Below are positions 1 through 8,063 of a DNA stretch of 45,923 nucleotides, one piece after another. Under the pieces are notes generated by a model. That model was not told where the DNA came from and searched no databases. It saw nothing but the letters and a program-made list of their open reading frames with translations. The translations under genes were made by a program, and so were the position numbers. The DNA is from Desulfobulbaceae bacterium (lineage in GTDB: Bacteria; Desulfobacterota; Desulfobulbia; Desulfobulbales; Desulfurivibrionaceae), in assembly GCA_004332195.1 (NCBI GenBank), contig SJBG01000012.1, positions 1 through 45,923 on the forward strand, given 5' to 3'. The number at the start of each line of letters is the position of its first letter. Position 1 is the first letter of the stretch.

Positions 1-169
1 GACACTTGCGCCCAAAAAACACCGTAAATCAGGATAAAACAGCATGATGCTGCACCAAAATCCATCGCAACGAACATTCCAGCGGCATTTTCCTCCTTCC
101 TGTCACCCCACCGCCTGATTCAACCCCTCAACACCAAAAAGCTCTTTTCTATAGAGGACCACCGGGCTT
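1..169. other. Left-edge sequence upstream of attC, no recognisable gene
   Basis: No open reading frame of convincing length or similarity is visible here. If the attC site that follows is real, this is the 3' part of a gene cassette whose start lies outside the window. A noncoding cassette is equally possible. Confidence 0.4.
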
Positions 170-232
170 GTCCAACAAACGGTTCAGATTTTGGTTCGCT
201 GCGCTCTCAAAATCTAACCTTATTCGTTAGGC
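170..232 (+). other. Probable integron attC recombination site
   Basis: The 63-bp segment starts with GTCCAAC (fits RYYYAAC) and ends with GTTAGGC (fits GTTRRRY). Inside them the arms GGTTCAGATTTTG and CAAAATCTAACC pair, with one unpaired C in the left arm. Such an extrahelical base in the left arm is a hallmark of attC and sets the orientation as +. A short central segment would form the terminal loop. Cleavage would fall between G226 and T227. No integrase gene is in the window, so this is either the interior or end of a cassette array or a stray site. Confidence 0.72.
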
Positions 233-297
233 ACTAATTCTACTTCGCACCAAATTTGCGCATGCGGCTGATGGAGCGGTGCCGCTCGAAACAGCGG

Positions 298-867
298 TCA
301 TGGTTGCAGCTTTTTCAGGGTTGCTTTGATAATCAGCTCCATTTCCTCACCTGCCTTCTTGATGGTAACACCTGCGGGACCCCCGATCATGCCGGCCATG
401 GCGACCGAGTTCATCCGCGAAATCACGACCTTCCCGGTGCTCGTCTGATATATCGCAACCCGGCACGGGATCATCGAGGCGACAAAGCGTGTCTCATCAC
501 GCGCCAGCAATTCGGCGCTGTATTTACCGCTGCAGGGTTCTAATACCAGTACCGGGTGCAATGTGAAGCCTCTCTCGGACAGGATTCCGGCCATATTGGT
601 GACCCCCAGGATGCTCCAGCCGGCGGCTTTGACCGACTCCTTGAACGCCTCCACCGTTGGTACGAGCCCCTTTGGACTAGTGTCCTCGAGGAACAGCGCG
701 GGCGGCTTCATGCCAGGCTTGGGCTGATCCTGAGCGTGGACTGGAATCGCAATAGTCGCGAACACCAACGCGAACGCGGCGATAAACCAGGTGGTTGCTT
801 TTTTCATGGTCTTGCACATCAGCGAAATGCGCCCATCATGAATTGAACTGCATGTGGTGGTGATCAT
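298..867 (-). CDS. Exported DUF302 domain protein
   Basis: A 189-residue protein with an N-terminal hydrophobic stretch (TTWFIAAFALVFATIAIPVHA) typical of a signal peptide, followed by a DUF302-like domain: a region around 'VKAAGWSILGV', then 'LEPCSGKYSAELL' and 'ASMIPCRVAIYQTSTGKVVIS', the cysteine-containing core of that family. DUF302 proteins are small, probably periplasmic here, and of unknown biochemical role. The ATG at 867 is preceded by GGAGG eight bases upstream, so I prefer it. A second ATG at 807 would give a more ordinary signal peptide but lacks a ribosome site. The gene lies just after the attC site but reads against it, which is unusual though not unknown for cassette genes. 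Confidence 0.75.
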   Translation of the reverse strand: MITTTCSSIHDGRISLMCKTMKKATTWFIAAFALVFATIAIPVHAQDQPKPGMKPPALFLEDTSPKGLVPTVEAFKESVKAAGWSILGVTNMAGILSERGFTLHPVLVLEPCSGKYSAELLARDETRFVASMIPCRVAIYQTSTGKVVISRMNSVAMAGMIGGPAGVTIKKAGEEMELIIKATLKKLQP

Positions 868-1035
868 CAAAGTTTCCTCCTTTTTGGCAAGTAGTTAAAA
901 AAAACCGTGGCAGGCGATTATAGGCTGCACGGGGCCTAACCAGTTAGTATATAGTTTTTCATGATAACTCCGGGCCACAAAAAAAATATTGACACTTTCT
1001 TCCGTTCAGGTCAGCTAGCTGCTGACAGAAGAAAA

Positions 1036-1052
1036 AGGGGACAGATTTATTT
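1036..1052 (+). repeat. REP-like inverted repeat, left copy
   Basis: AGGGGACAGATTTATTT is the exact reverse complement of 1470-1486. The two copies bracket the Y1 transposase remnant, as expected for REP sequences mobilised by their associated transposase. The repeat overlaps the stop codon (1047-1049) of the transposase tail. Confidence 0.75.
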
Positions 1053-1425
1053 CTCACCATTCTTTGGCCTTCCTTGCCCTCTCAGCTCAATCCTTCGACC
1101 CAGCTTTTCAGCTACATCTTTCACAAACTTACCATCACCAGTCAATTGCCAGTTTATTGACATATCTTGTCTGCCGCCCTGCAACTCGTTTCATCAACTG
1201 TGCAAGGTTCTCCTCTCTCTCCCCGGGATTGATGATGAGATGAACATGGCTTGTCATTAAACAATAGCTGCAGACCTTACAGTCCAGGTTTGTTTTCCAC
1301 TCTTTTAAATTATTGAGATAATAAAGGTAATCTTCATCACTGGCAAAGACAGGCTGTTTATTATGACCTCTTTGAACAATATGGTGTGGGTAACTGGCTA
1401 GGACAACTCTTGATCTTCTTGGCAT
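1047..1425 (-). pseudogene. REP-associated (Y1/IS200-like) transposase, internally deleted
   Basis: The first 96 codons (1425 to 1135) encode the start of a REP-associated tyrosine transposase, including the HUH motif in 'SHVHLIINPG' and 'RVAGRQTRYVN'. The frame then stops with TGA at 1135-1137. In the next frame, 1148 to 1047 encodes a typical C-terminal tail of the same family (LTGDGKFVKDVAEKLG, then RRIELRGQGRP). Family members are about 220-240 residues, so roughly 100 middle residues, including the catalytic tyrosine region, are missing and the tail is out of frame. The gene is inactive and sits between inverted REP-like repeats. Confidence 0.82.
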
Positions 1426-1469
1426 GATGTAAGTTTAGCCTGTATTTTGACAATGTCAAACGTCTCAAA

Positions 1470-1486
1470 AAATAAATCTGTCCCCT
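1470..1486 (-). repeat. REP-like inverted repeat, right copy
   Basis: Exact inverted copy of 1036-1052, lying upstream of the transposase start and just beside the truncated IS5-type remnant. Confidence 0.75.
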
Positions 1487-1502
1487 TTATGCTGTTTATG
1501 CT

Positions 1503-1803
1503 TTATGCCGCAAATTCAGAAAACAGAGTTTTCATCACACCAGCTTTGGTCAAGTCCTCACGGAATCTCCAGATTGTTGTAGCGTCGGGCACCTTGCCGA
1601 CAGCATGAAGTCCGAGAAATCGAGAAAAGGAATAACGGTCGAGAATCTGAAACTCCATGGCCTCATCTGCCAAGTTGTAAAGCGACTGAAAAATGAGAAC
1701 TTTAAACAAAAGGACAACATCAAATCTTTTGGCTCCGGCATTCGATTTCTTTTCTTTTTTCCTTGCTTGTTCAAGAAGCGGTTTGTGGCTCTGCAGGAGA
1801 TCT
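1503..1803 (-). pseudogene. IS5-family transposase N-terminal remnant
   Basis: Read in one frame, this encodes a stretch beginning near 'KKSNAGAKRFDVVLLFKVLI', followed by 'YNLADEAMEFQILDRYSF', 'FLGLHAVGKVPDATTIWRF' and 'LTKAGVMKTLF'. This is the N-terminal (DUF772-like) part of IS5-family transposases. The frame stops at 1503 after about 100 residues; full proteins are 300 or more and carry a C-terminal DDE domain that is absent. The frame stays open upstream of 1803 but has no recognisable start. The downstream break abuts the REP-like repeat, suggesting the later element replaced or deleted the rest. Confidence 0.72.
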
Positions 1804-1887
1804 AAATCCCCTGACTGATCGCGTACACTTGGGGCGCCGAGTAATCGGGGGATAGGGGGAAATCACCCGATTTCCCCTGTCTTCTCG

Positions 1888-1964
1888 TGGTGAGCGGAGC
1901 GGGATTCGAACCCACGACCTTTAGCTCCGGAGGCTAACGCTCTATCCATCTGAGCTACCCGCCC
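1888..1964 (-). tRNA. tRNA-Arg (anticodon CCG)
   Basis: The reverse complement folds as a cloverleaf: acceptor GGGCGGG with TCCGCTC, D arm with AGCTCAGATGG, anticodon stem TTAGC/GCTAA with loop CTCCGGA (anticodon CCG, reads CGG), and T arm GTGGG-TTCGAAT-CCCGC. The 3' CCA is encoded. It stands alone, between the transposon remnants and tilS. Confidence 0.95.
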
Positions 1965-2159
1965 ACGAAGGTGCAATGTGCAAAACCCGACAAATTTGCG
2001 ACGGCTGAGGACCCGGGCGTCCCTTGGCGTCGCGCGGCCGCCCCGCAAATAATCAGACTCCACATCCGCCTCTTTATCACGCATCGGCTCAATCGTAAAG
2101 ACTTTTATCGTTAGTCTGCATTCTCTCGGCATTCATAATCTCCCGATCCTTGAAGGTTT

Positions 2160-3275
2160 TTATCGTTGACCCGACCTGCGGCGACGGGGGCCAATGGCTT
2201 CCCGAAAAAAGAGTAAGCGTCGAGTTTCTTTGTTCACCGCCACTCCATCGGCCAGATGAGCGATGATCCCTTGCCCCCCGTGCTCAGCGCCATGGAGCAA
2301 CTGGGCAATAACCCGCCCTGTGGGGCGTAACCCCACAGCCAGCAAGGTTTTTTCCAGGATCCGCCGCCGCAAGGCCTTGGGCTGGGCGGCAAAAACATCC
2401 AGGCTCAGTTCCACCATCATCCCCTCCCTCTTCTCCTGCACCCCCCCCCTCCCCTCCTTCACTCCCGCTCCTTCCGTCGCCCCCTCCGTCACTCCCTTTG
2501 TCGCCGATACTGTTGCTATCGCTGCTGACGCTCCGGCCTGACGATAAGCAGCCTCGGCCAGAGATTCCAGCAAGTCTTCCTCATCCCGCAAGACCAGGGC
2601 GGTATGGCACAGGGTTTCTCGCAGTTTGGGATTGAAACGCTCTTTGAGCCGGGGCAACAACTCCAAACGAATCCGATTACGGACAAAACGGAGATCTCGG
2701 TTAGAGCTGTCCTCGGCAAAAACCAAATTGCGATGCTTGAGGTATGCTAGGATTTCGGCCTTGCTCACCGTCAGCATGGGCCGAATGATCCAGTTTTGGC
2801 TCAAGGGGGCCATGCCACTCAGGCCCCCGCGGGCCGTGCCCCGCAACAGGCGCAACAGCAATTCTTCGGCCTGATCATCAGCGCTGTGAGCCACCGCAAC
2901 CCGCTTAGCGCCGGTCTCGGCGCTGAGTTCGGCAAAAAAACCATAGCGGAGATCACGGGCGGCGTGTTCCACCGATAAACCGTGCTGCCGGGCATAATCC
3001 CGGGTCGCCGCTTCCCCGCAACGCCAGGGCACACCCAGCCGCTCAGCCGCCGCCGCCGCCAGTTGCTTTTCCCTGCCGGTTTCAGTCGGTCGCAACCCGT
3101 GGTCAACATAAACAGCCATCAGGTTGAAGCCAAGCCCCGGGGCCAGGGCATGAAGAGCGTGCAGCAAGGCTAGCGAATCGGGACCGGCAGAGACTCCCAC
3201 CAAGATCAGATCGCCCGACTTGATTAAACCATGCCGGATAATGCTCTGTTTAATTTTTTTTTCCAGGGGATGCAT
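2160..3275 (-). CDS. tilS: tRNA(Ile)-lysidine synthase TilS with repeat insert
   Basis: Ligates lysine to C34 of the CAT-anticodon tRNA-Ile using ATP, so that it reads AUA. The PP-loop is near the N terminus (VGVSAGPDSLALLHAL), followed by the typical 'VYVDHGLRPTE', 'VAVAHSADDQAEELLLRLLRG' (read as two adjoining parts) and 'IIRPMLTVSKAEILAY'. Between the helical linker and the C-terminal domain, around 2420-2540, lies a low-complexity insert with imperfect 12-nt units encoding patterns like GVTEGATEGAG. It is Gly/Glu/Lys-rich and strongly G-biased on the coding strand. Such a segment is not part of the family. Transcribed divergently from galU. Confidence 0.92.
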   Translation of the reverse strand: MHPLEKKIKQSIIRHGLIKSGDLILVGVSAGPDSLALLHALHALAPGLGFNLMAVYVDHGLRPTETGREKQLAAAAAERLGVPWRCGEAATRDYARQHGLSVEHAARDLRYGFFAELSAETGAKRVAVAHSADDQAEELLLRLLRGTARGGLSGMAPLSQNWIIRPMLTVSKAEILAYLKHRNLVFAEDSSNRDLRFVRNRIRLELLPRLKERFNPKLRETLCHTALVLRDEEDLLESLAEAAYRQAGASAAIATVSATKGVTEGATEGAGVKEGRGGVQEKREGMMVELSLDVFAAQPKALRRRILEKTLLAVGLRPTGRVIAQLLHGAEHGGQGIIAHLADGVAVNKETRRLLFFREAIGPRRRRSGQR

Positions 3276-3516
3276 GGGCAGCGACTCAGGGAGTTAGGGG
3301 CAAAAGTAAAGAAAGCAACGCAAGGAAACGGTTGCCAAGCATAGCATTCTTGAACATACTATGGCGGCCGTCTTCTTGACCAGGTAAACCTTACGCAATA
3401 TGATAGTTCCACCCAGGCACCGTCGGTATAGCCAACCCAAGCCGGGCCGGCGCCGACAAAGATACCCCAGGGGGGGCGGCCCGTGCGGAAGCCCGAGTGC
3501 AGGACCACCGCAAAGG

Positions 3517-3548
3517 TTGCCTCTGCGAGGCAATTAAGATTTTTTTTA
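3517..3548 (+). terminator. Possible hairpin with T-run in the galU leader
   Basis: TTGCCTC-TGC-GAGGCAA forms a perfect 7-bp stem with a 3-base loop (3517-3533), and eight T follow at 3540-3547 after a 6-base gap. It lies just before the galU ribosome site. It could attenuate galU, but the gap between stem and T-run makes it a weak terminator. Confidence 0.3.
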
Positions 3549-3566
3549 ACCAGGAGGTTTCACCTG

Positions 3567-4448
3567 ATGAAAGTTCGCAAAGCTGTAATCCCCGTCGCCG
3601 GGCTGGGCACCCGTTTTCTTCCGGCCAGCAAGGCGATTCCCAAGGAAATGTTGACCATTGTCGACCGCCCCACCATTCAGTACATCGTAGAAGAGGTGGT
3701 GGCCTCGGGAATCGAGGTAATTATCTTCATCACCAGTGAAGGCAAATCCGCCATTGAGAACCATTTTGACTACAACTTCGAACTCGATACCATGCTGCGC
3801 CAAAAAAACAAGATCGAACTCTGCGAGGAGATCTGTCATGTATCAAACCTCATCGACATTATTGCGGTCCGTCAGAAAAAACCCATGGGCTTGGGCCACG
3901 CCATCTGGACCGCCCGCAACGTGGTGGGTAACGAGCCTTTTATGGTCCTGCTCGGCGATGACCTAGTACTTTCCGACAAGCTGCCCTGCTGCCAGCAGAT
4001 GCTCAATCTTTATGACGAGATCGGGGAGGCTGGAGAGTCTATCGTGGCCATCCAACAAGTTAATCCCGATGAAACAAATCAATATGGGATTATCGAGGGT
4101 AAGCCGACACGCGCAGGGGTTTATCTGGTGGAAAAGATGATGGAAAAACCAGCGCCCGGCACCACCGATTCCAACTTGGCGATCATCGGTCGCTACCTGC
4201 TGCAACCCGACATTTTCGAACTGCTGGAAAAAACCAGCCCCGGTCACAGCGGAGAAATTCAACTCACCGACGCCTTGCAGGCCCTGGCCAAAAAACGACC
4301 GATGTACGCTTACCAGTTCGAGGGCACCCGCTTTGACGCCGGCGACAAGCTGGGTTACCTCAAGGCGATCGTCGCCTTCGCTCTTCGTCATCCGGCGCTG
4401 GGCAAGAATTTTGCTCAACATCTCCAGAGGGTTTGCGCTTCCATGTAG
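3567..4448 (+). CDS. galU: UTP-glucose-1-phosphate uridylyltransferase
   Basis: Makes UDP-glucose from UTP and glucose-1-phosphate for polysaccharide and envelope synthesis. The 293-residue protein begins MKVRKAVIPVAGLGTRFLPA, the nucleotide-binding signature of GalU, and continues with 'KAIPKEMLTIVDRPTIQYIVEE', of which KEM and the downstream conserved residues are standard, then 'VLLGDD' (metal/nucleotide site) and 'GEIQLTDALQ'. The ATG at 3567 is chosen because AGGAGG sits at 3552-3557; an upstream extension of the frame has no signal. Followed closely by priA, with which it is probably co-transcribed. Confidence 0.95.
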   Translation: MKVRKAVIPVAGLGTRFLPASKAIPKEMLTIVDRPTIQYIVEEVVASGIEVIIFITSEGKSAIENHFDYNFELDTMLRQKNKIELCEEICHVSNLIDIIAVRQKKPMGLGHAIWTARNVVGNEPFMVLLGDDLVLSDKLPCCQQMLNLYDEIGEAGESIVAIQQVNPDETNQYGIIEGKPTRAGVYLVEKMMEKPAPGTTDSNLAIIGRYLLQPDIFELLEKTSPGHSGEIQLTDALQALAKKRPMYAYQFEGTRFDAGDKLGYLKAIVAFALRHPALGKNFAQHLQRVCASM

Positions 4449-4459
4449 GCGAAGTGGTG

Positions 4460-7231
4460 ATGAATTCCAAGCCGGCCTTATATCTCGAAGTGGCGGTGAC
4501 GGCGCCCATCCATCAGACCCTGACTTATGCCCCACCGCCGGGAGTCGGGCCACTACCCCCCGGTCATCGTCTGCTGGTTCCCCTGGGCCGCCGCCAGGTG
4601 ACCGGCTATCTACTGGCCTGCACCACCGAAGCTCCTATTTTCAAGAGCAACCGGAAGGAGTCCCGGGACGTCTCCGTTTTCGAGAACAACCGGAAGCAGT
4701 CCAAGGATATCCCCATTCACAAGAACGACCGGCAGCAGCCCGAGGGTGCCTCCGTTTGCAAGAACAATCGGCCGCAGTCCAAAGATGCCCCCCTGGCCGA
4801 AAAATCCGTCGGCAAAATTCGGGCGGCCTTGGCCGTGCTTGATCCCGACCCGCTGTTTCCTGCCTCCATGATCCCGTTTTTTCGCTGGATTGCCGATTAT
4901 TATCATCATCCCATCGGTGAGGTGATCCAAAGCGCCCTTCCCGCCGGCCTCACCCAACAAAGCAGGCGGATCATCGTCCTGACTTCGCAAGGGTCCCGGT
5001 CCTTGGCCACACTACCGGCCCGGGATCACGCCCTTCCAACCGACCACTCCTTCCGGGGCGCCGGGTCAGACCCCAAGCGTCAACGCGAGGATCCGGGAAA
5101 CGAGGAAGGCGCGGTCGAAGGCGCGGTCGAAGGCGCGGTCGAAGGCGCTAAAATTGTCGGCAAATCAACCAAAACCCCAGACTGGCTGCCCGAATTGTTG
5201 GCCAAAGGACGACTCTCTTCAGCCCAAAGCGCCAAGCTCATCCGGCTTAACCGGGGACTCCTCGAACGTTGGCAAAAGCGGGGCTGGATCAACCTCGAAT
5301 TCCAATTAGCTCAGGAAACCATCCGGGCCAAGACCGAAACCGTAATAGTGCTCTCGAAAATTAAAATCCCGGAGCAGGCCCTCGCCCCCCTTAAACCCTC
5401 GGAAGCCAAAACCCTTGCTCTGCTCCGGGAGTTGACCGGCGATAACCCCAACGGCATCCCCCGGCGCGAGCTGATCAAAAAATATCCCGGGGCGGCCAGA
5501 GCCTTAAGCGGCCTGCTGGCCCGTAATCTGATAACAAGCGCCCAGCGCCGCTGTTATCGCGACCCTTTCGGCGATGCCCCACCTTTTTTCGCTAAACCGG
5601 CCGAGCTCACGCCAGAACAACAAGAGGTCATGACCCGGCTATTGCCCGCCATCAAGGGCGAGACCTACGCCCCCTTTCTCCTGCACGGCATTACGGGCAG
5701 CGGCAAAACCGAAATCTACCTGCGGGCCACTGAAGCCACCCTTGCTCGGGGCCGTCAGGTTCTGGTCCTGGTCCCGGAAATCGCCTTGGCCACTCAACTG
5801 GAAGGCCACTTTTGCTCCCGCTTCGGCAACGCCGTGGCCCTGCTGCACAGCGGTCTTTCCGGCGGCCAGCGTTTTGACCAATGGGGCCTGTTACTGACCG
5901 GGGAGGCCCAAATTGCCATCGGGGCCCGCTCGGCAATTTTTGCCCCCCTGAGCAATCCCGGCTTAATCATTGTCGATGAGGAGCATGATTCGGCTTACAA
6001 GCAGGAGGATGCCTTGCGCTACAACGCCCGTGATCTTGCCCTGCTTCGTGGTCTGCAACAACAAGCCACGGTTATCTTAGGCTCAGCCACCCCGGCAGTA
6101 AGCAGCTATCACCAAGCGCGAAAGGGTAAGTTTCAGTTGCTGGAAATGACCCGGCGGGTGGAGAACCGCCCCTTGCCGACGGTGGAAATCGTCGATCTTA
6201 AGGAGGTCAAAACCGTTTCCGGATTCCCCCCTCTTTTTTCTCCACAACTGCTGTGGGCCCTGAAGGAAAATCTGACCGCGGGCCATCAATCCCTGGTCTT
6301 TCTCAATCGCCGGGGTTTTGCCAATCTGATGCTTTGCAAGGATTGCGGCCGCCCAATTCAATGCCGACACTGCCAAGTCAGCCTGACGCTCCATAAAAAA
6401 GCGGAAGTGTTGCTCTGTCACCACTGCGGTTACCGACAATCGGCCAATACTGTCTGTCCCCATTGCCGCTCGGCCACCCTGGTGGCCGCCGGTTTCGGCA
6501 CCGAACGCCTGGAGACTGAGCTGCGCCGCCACTTCCCCAGCGCCCGCATAGCCCGGCTGGACCAAGACACCACCCACGACCGCAAGGAGTTTTTAGCAGT
6601 ACTCAAATCAGTCCGCAACCTTAAGGTGGATATCCTGATCGGCACTCAGATGATCACCAAGGGGCATCATTTTCCCAAAGTTACTCTGGTGGGGATCGTC
6701 TGGGCCGACGCGGGGCTGAGCATTCCCGACTTCAAAGCGGCGGAACGAACCTTTCAGCTCTTGACCCAGGTCACCGGTCGGGCCGGTCGCGGTGACCTGC
6801 CGGGACGGGTGATCATCCAGACCTTGCAGGCCGACCATTACAGCGTAACCCTGGCCCGCAACCATGACTATCAAAATCTTTATCAGCAGGAAATTGCCCA
6901 GCGACAGCGTCTCAATTTCCCTCCTTTAGGCCGACTAATCAACCTGCGCTTTGACGGAGAACAGGAAGCGCGGGTTCGTGATCTGGCCTTGCAGTTGGGT
7001 AAAATCGCCACCCGGTTGAGTGATCAGCAAGTCGCCGTGCTCGGGCCGGCTCCGGCCCCGCTTGCTCGACTCAAGGGACGTTTTCGCTGGCAGCTACTGC
7101 TCAAGAGCAGCGGCAGCGGGGTGACTCCACTGCATCGACTCTGCCATCGCTTGCTAAGCGAATTTGGCCGACTGCCCGGGGCTTCTACCGTCAAGTTGAG
7201 TCTGGACGTCGACCCCGAAAACATGCTATAG
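4460..7231 (+). CDS. priA: Primosomal helicase PriA with two repeat-coded insertions
   Basis: Restarts stalled replication forks by 3'-5' unwinding and loading the primosome. Visible are Walker A 'GITGSGKTEIYL', the DEEH box 'VDEEHDSAYKQED', and two zinc-binding clusters (CKDCGRPIQCRHC and CHHCGY...CPHC). The protein is about 923 residues against a usual 730-800. The excess includes a block at 4640-4800 of four 39-nt tandem units (13 residues each, pattern NNRxxSKDxxxxK) and a second insert with three 12-nt units (GAVE) at 5108-5147. Both lie in the N-terminal half, before the helicase core. The ATG at 4460 follows galU by 11 nt; an earlier ATG at 4433 overlaps galU. Confidence 0.93.
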   Translation: MNSKPALYLEVAVTAPIHQTLTYAPPPGVGPLPPGHRLLVPLGRRQVTGYLLACTTEAPIFKSNRKESRDVSVFENNRKQSKDIPIHKNDRQQPEGASVCKNNRPQSKDAPLAEKSVGKIRAALAVLDPDPLFPASMIPFFRWIADYYHHPIGEVIQSALPAGLTQQSRRIIVLTSQGSRSLATLPARDHALPTDHSFRGAGSDPKRQREDPGNEEGAVEGAVEGAVEGAKIVGKSTKTPDWLPELLAKGRLSSAQSAKLIRLNRGLLERWQKRGWINLEFQLAQETIRAKTETVIVLSKIKIPEQALAPLKPSEAKTLALLRELTGDNPNGIPRRELIKKYPGAARALSGLLARNLITSAQRRCYRDPFGDAPPFFAKPAELTPEQQEVMTRLLPAIKGETYAPFLLHGITGSGKTEIYLRATEATLARGRQVLVLVPEIALATQLEGHFCSRFGNAVALLHSGLSGGQRFDQWGLLLTGEAQIAIGARSAIFAPLSNPGLIIVDEEHDSAYKQEDALRYNARDLALLRGLQQQATVILGSATPAVSSYHQARKGKFQLLEMTRRVENRPLPTVEIVDLKEVKTVSGFPPLFSPQLLWALKENLTAGHQSLVFLNRRGFANLMLCKDCGRPIQCRHCQVSLTLHKKAEVLLCHHCGYRQSANTVCPHCRSATLVAAGFGTERLETELRRHFPSARIARLDQDTTHDRKEFLAVLKSVRNLKVDILIGTQMITKGHHFPKVTLVGIVWADAGLSIPDFKAAERTFQLLTQVTGRAGRGDLPGRVIIQTLQADHYSVTLARNHDYQNLYQQEIAQRQRLNFPPLGRLINLRFDGEQEARVRDLALQLGKIATRLSDQQVAVLGPAPAPLARLKGRFRWQLLLKSSGSGVTPLHRLCHRLLSEFGRLPGASTVKLSLDVDPENML
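4640..4800 (+). repeat. In-frame 39-nt tandem repeat, about 4 units, inside priA
   Basis: Units start the motif CCGGAAG/CCGGCAG/TCGGCCG at 4651, 4690, 4729 and 4768, an exact 39-nt period. They encode 13-residue degenerate repeats rich in Asn, Arg, Gln, Ser, Lys and Asp. Confidence 0.85.
5108..5147 (+). repeat. In-frame 12-nt tandem repeat inside priA
   Basis: Three near-identical copies of GGCGCGGTCGAA in a row encode repeated Gly-Ala-Val-Glu. The near-perfect copies suggest recent expansion, unlike the diverged 39-nt repeat upstream. Confidence 0.9.
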
Positions 7232-7271
7232 AGTCGTATAAAGATAATATGATTGCCACGTAACGCGAATG

Positions 7272-7354
7272 GACCTGCCTTCCTTGCAAGCATGGGTTAA
7301 GTTGGAGTAGATATAAAAACGCTCAACTCAGCGTCAAAACCAAGGAGGCAGGTC
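7272..7354. repeat. 83-bp element with inverted ends between priA and def
   Basis: GACCTGCCTTCCTTG (7272-7286) is complementary to CAAGGAGGCAGGTC (7341-7354) apart from one bulged base. The intervening 54 bases contain further partly complementary stretches. It could be a transcript hairpin or a small mobile-element remnant. No T-run follows, so it is not a standard terminator. Confidence 0.6.
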
Positions 7355-7394
7355 TTGAAGAAAGGGTAAAATACATTGGGGCGGTATTATTTCT

Positions 7395-8063
7395 ATGGCC
7401 GTTAAACATCTTGTCACATTTCCGACTGCCAGCTTGAAAAGCAAGGCCCAGACGGTTACTAAGTTCGATAATAATCTGCGGCAACTGATCGCCGATATGA
7501 TTGAAACCATGAATGACGTATCAGGGGTAGGCCTGGCCGCTCCTCAGATCGGGGTGCAGCTGCGGGTGATAGTAATTGCCGGCCAGATTGCTAGATCGGG
7601 GAATGATGCGACACCCACCAAAGACGAGCCCAAAACCCTGTTTGCCGCCGGAGGCCCTGCGACCGGCAAGAGGACCAGGAGGACTACGGCCGGCCGACCG
7701 ATAGCAGTTTCATCAACCGAGGCTGAAGAGACCACGGCCGGTCAGCCGACAACAATGCCACCATTGGCGCTGATCAATCCAACTATTGCGGCAGCCAACG
7801 GTGAGCAGGCAGAGGAAGAGGGGTGCCTCAGTGTTCCGGATTATTCCACCAAGGTCAAACGCTTTACCAGGATCGTCGTTAAGGCTCAGGACATTGATCA
7901 GGCCCCCCTGGAGTTCGTCGCCGAGGATTTTTTTGCTCGGGTTATCCAGCATGAGCTCGATCACTTGGATGGTATCCTTTTTATTGATCGAATCAGTTCG
8001 TTAAAGCGCGCCCTGTATCGCAAAAAAATCAAAAAAATCCTTCAGACGAAAGATAAAAAGTGA
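7395..8063 (+). CDS. def: Peptide deformylase with a ~55-residue insert
   Basis: Removes the N-formyl group from nascent proteins. All three metal-site motifs are present: GVGLAAPQIG (residues ~44-53), EEGCLSVP (~141-148) and HELDH near the C terminus. The protein has 222 residues where the family has about 165-180. The excess is a Thr/Ala/Gly/Arg-rich stretch at about residues 66-121 (nt 7590-7758), between two core strands, with a loosely repeated TTAG(R/Q)P motif 16 residues apart. First gene of def-fmt-pgpA; its stop overlaps the GTG start of fmt. Confidence 0.93.
   Translation: MAVKHLVTFPTASLKSKAQTVTKFDNNLRQLIADMIETMNDVSGVGLAAPQIGVQLRVIVIAGQIARSGNDATPTKDEPKTLFAAGGPATGKRTRRTTAGRPIAVSSTEAEETTAGQPTTMPPLALINPTIAAANGEQAEEEGCLSVPDYSTKVKRFTRIVVKAQDIDQAPLEFVAEDFFARVIQHELDHLDGILFIDRISSLKRALYRKKIKKILQTKDKK

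Noticed and set aside
934-950. Second attC site after the DUF302 gene
   Set aside because: GCCTAAC is present but the nearby GTTAGTA does not fit GTTRRRY and no paired inner arms exist.
1863-2132. 89-codon minus-strand frame between tRNA-Arg and tilS
   Set aside because: It runs through the tRNA-Arg gene, so it is a by-product of the tRNA sequence.
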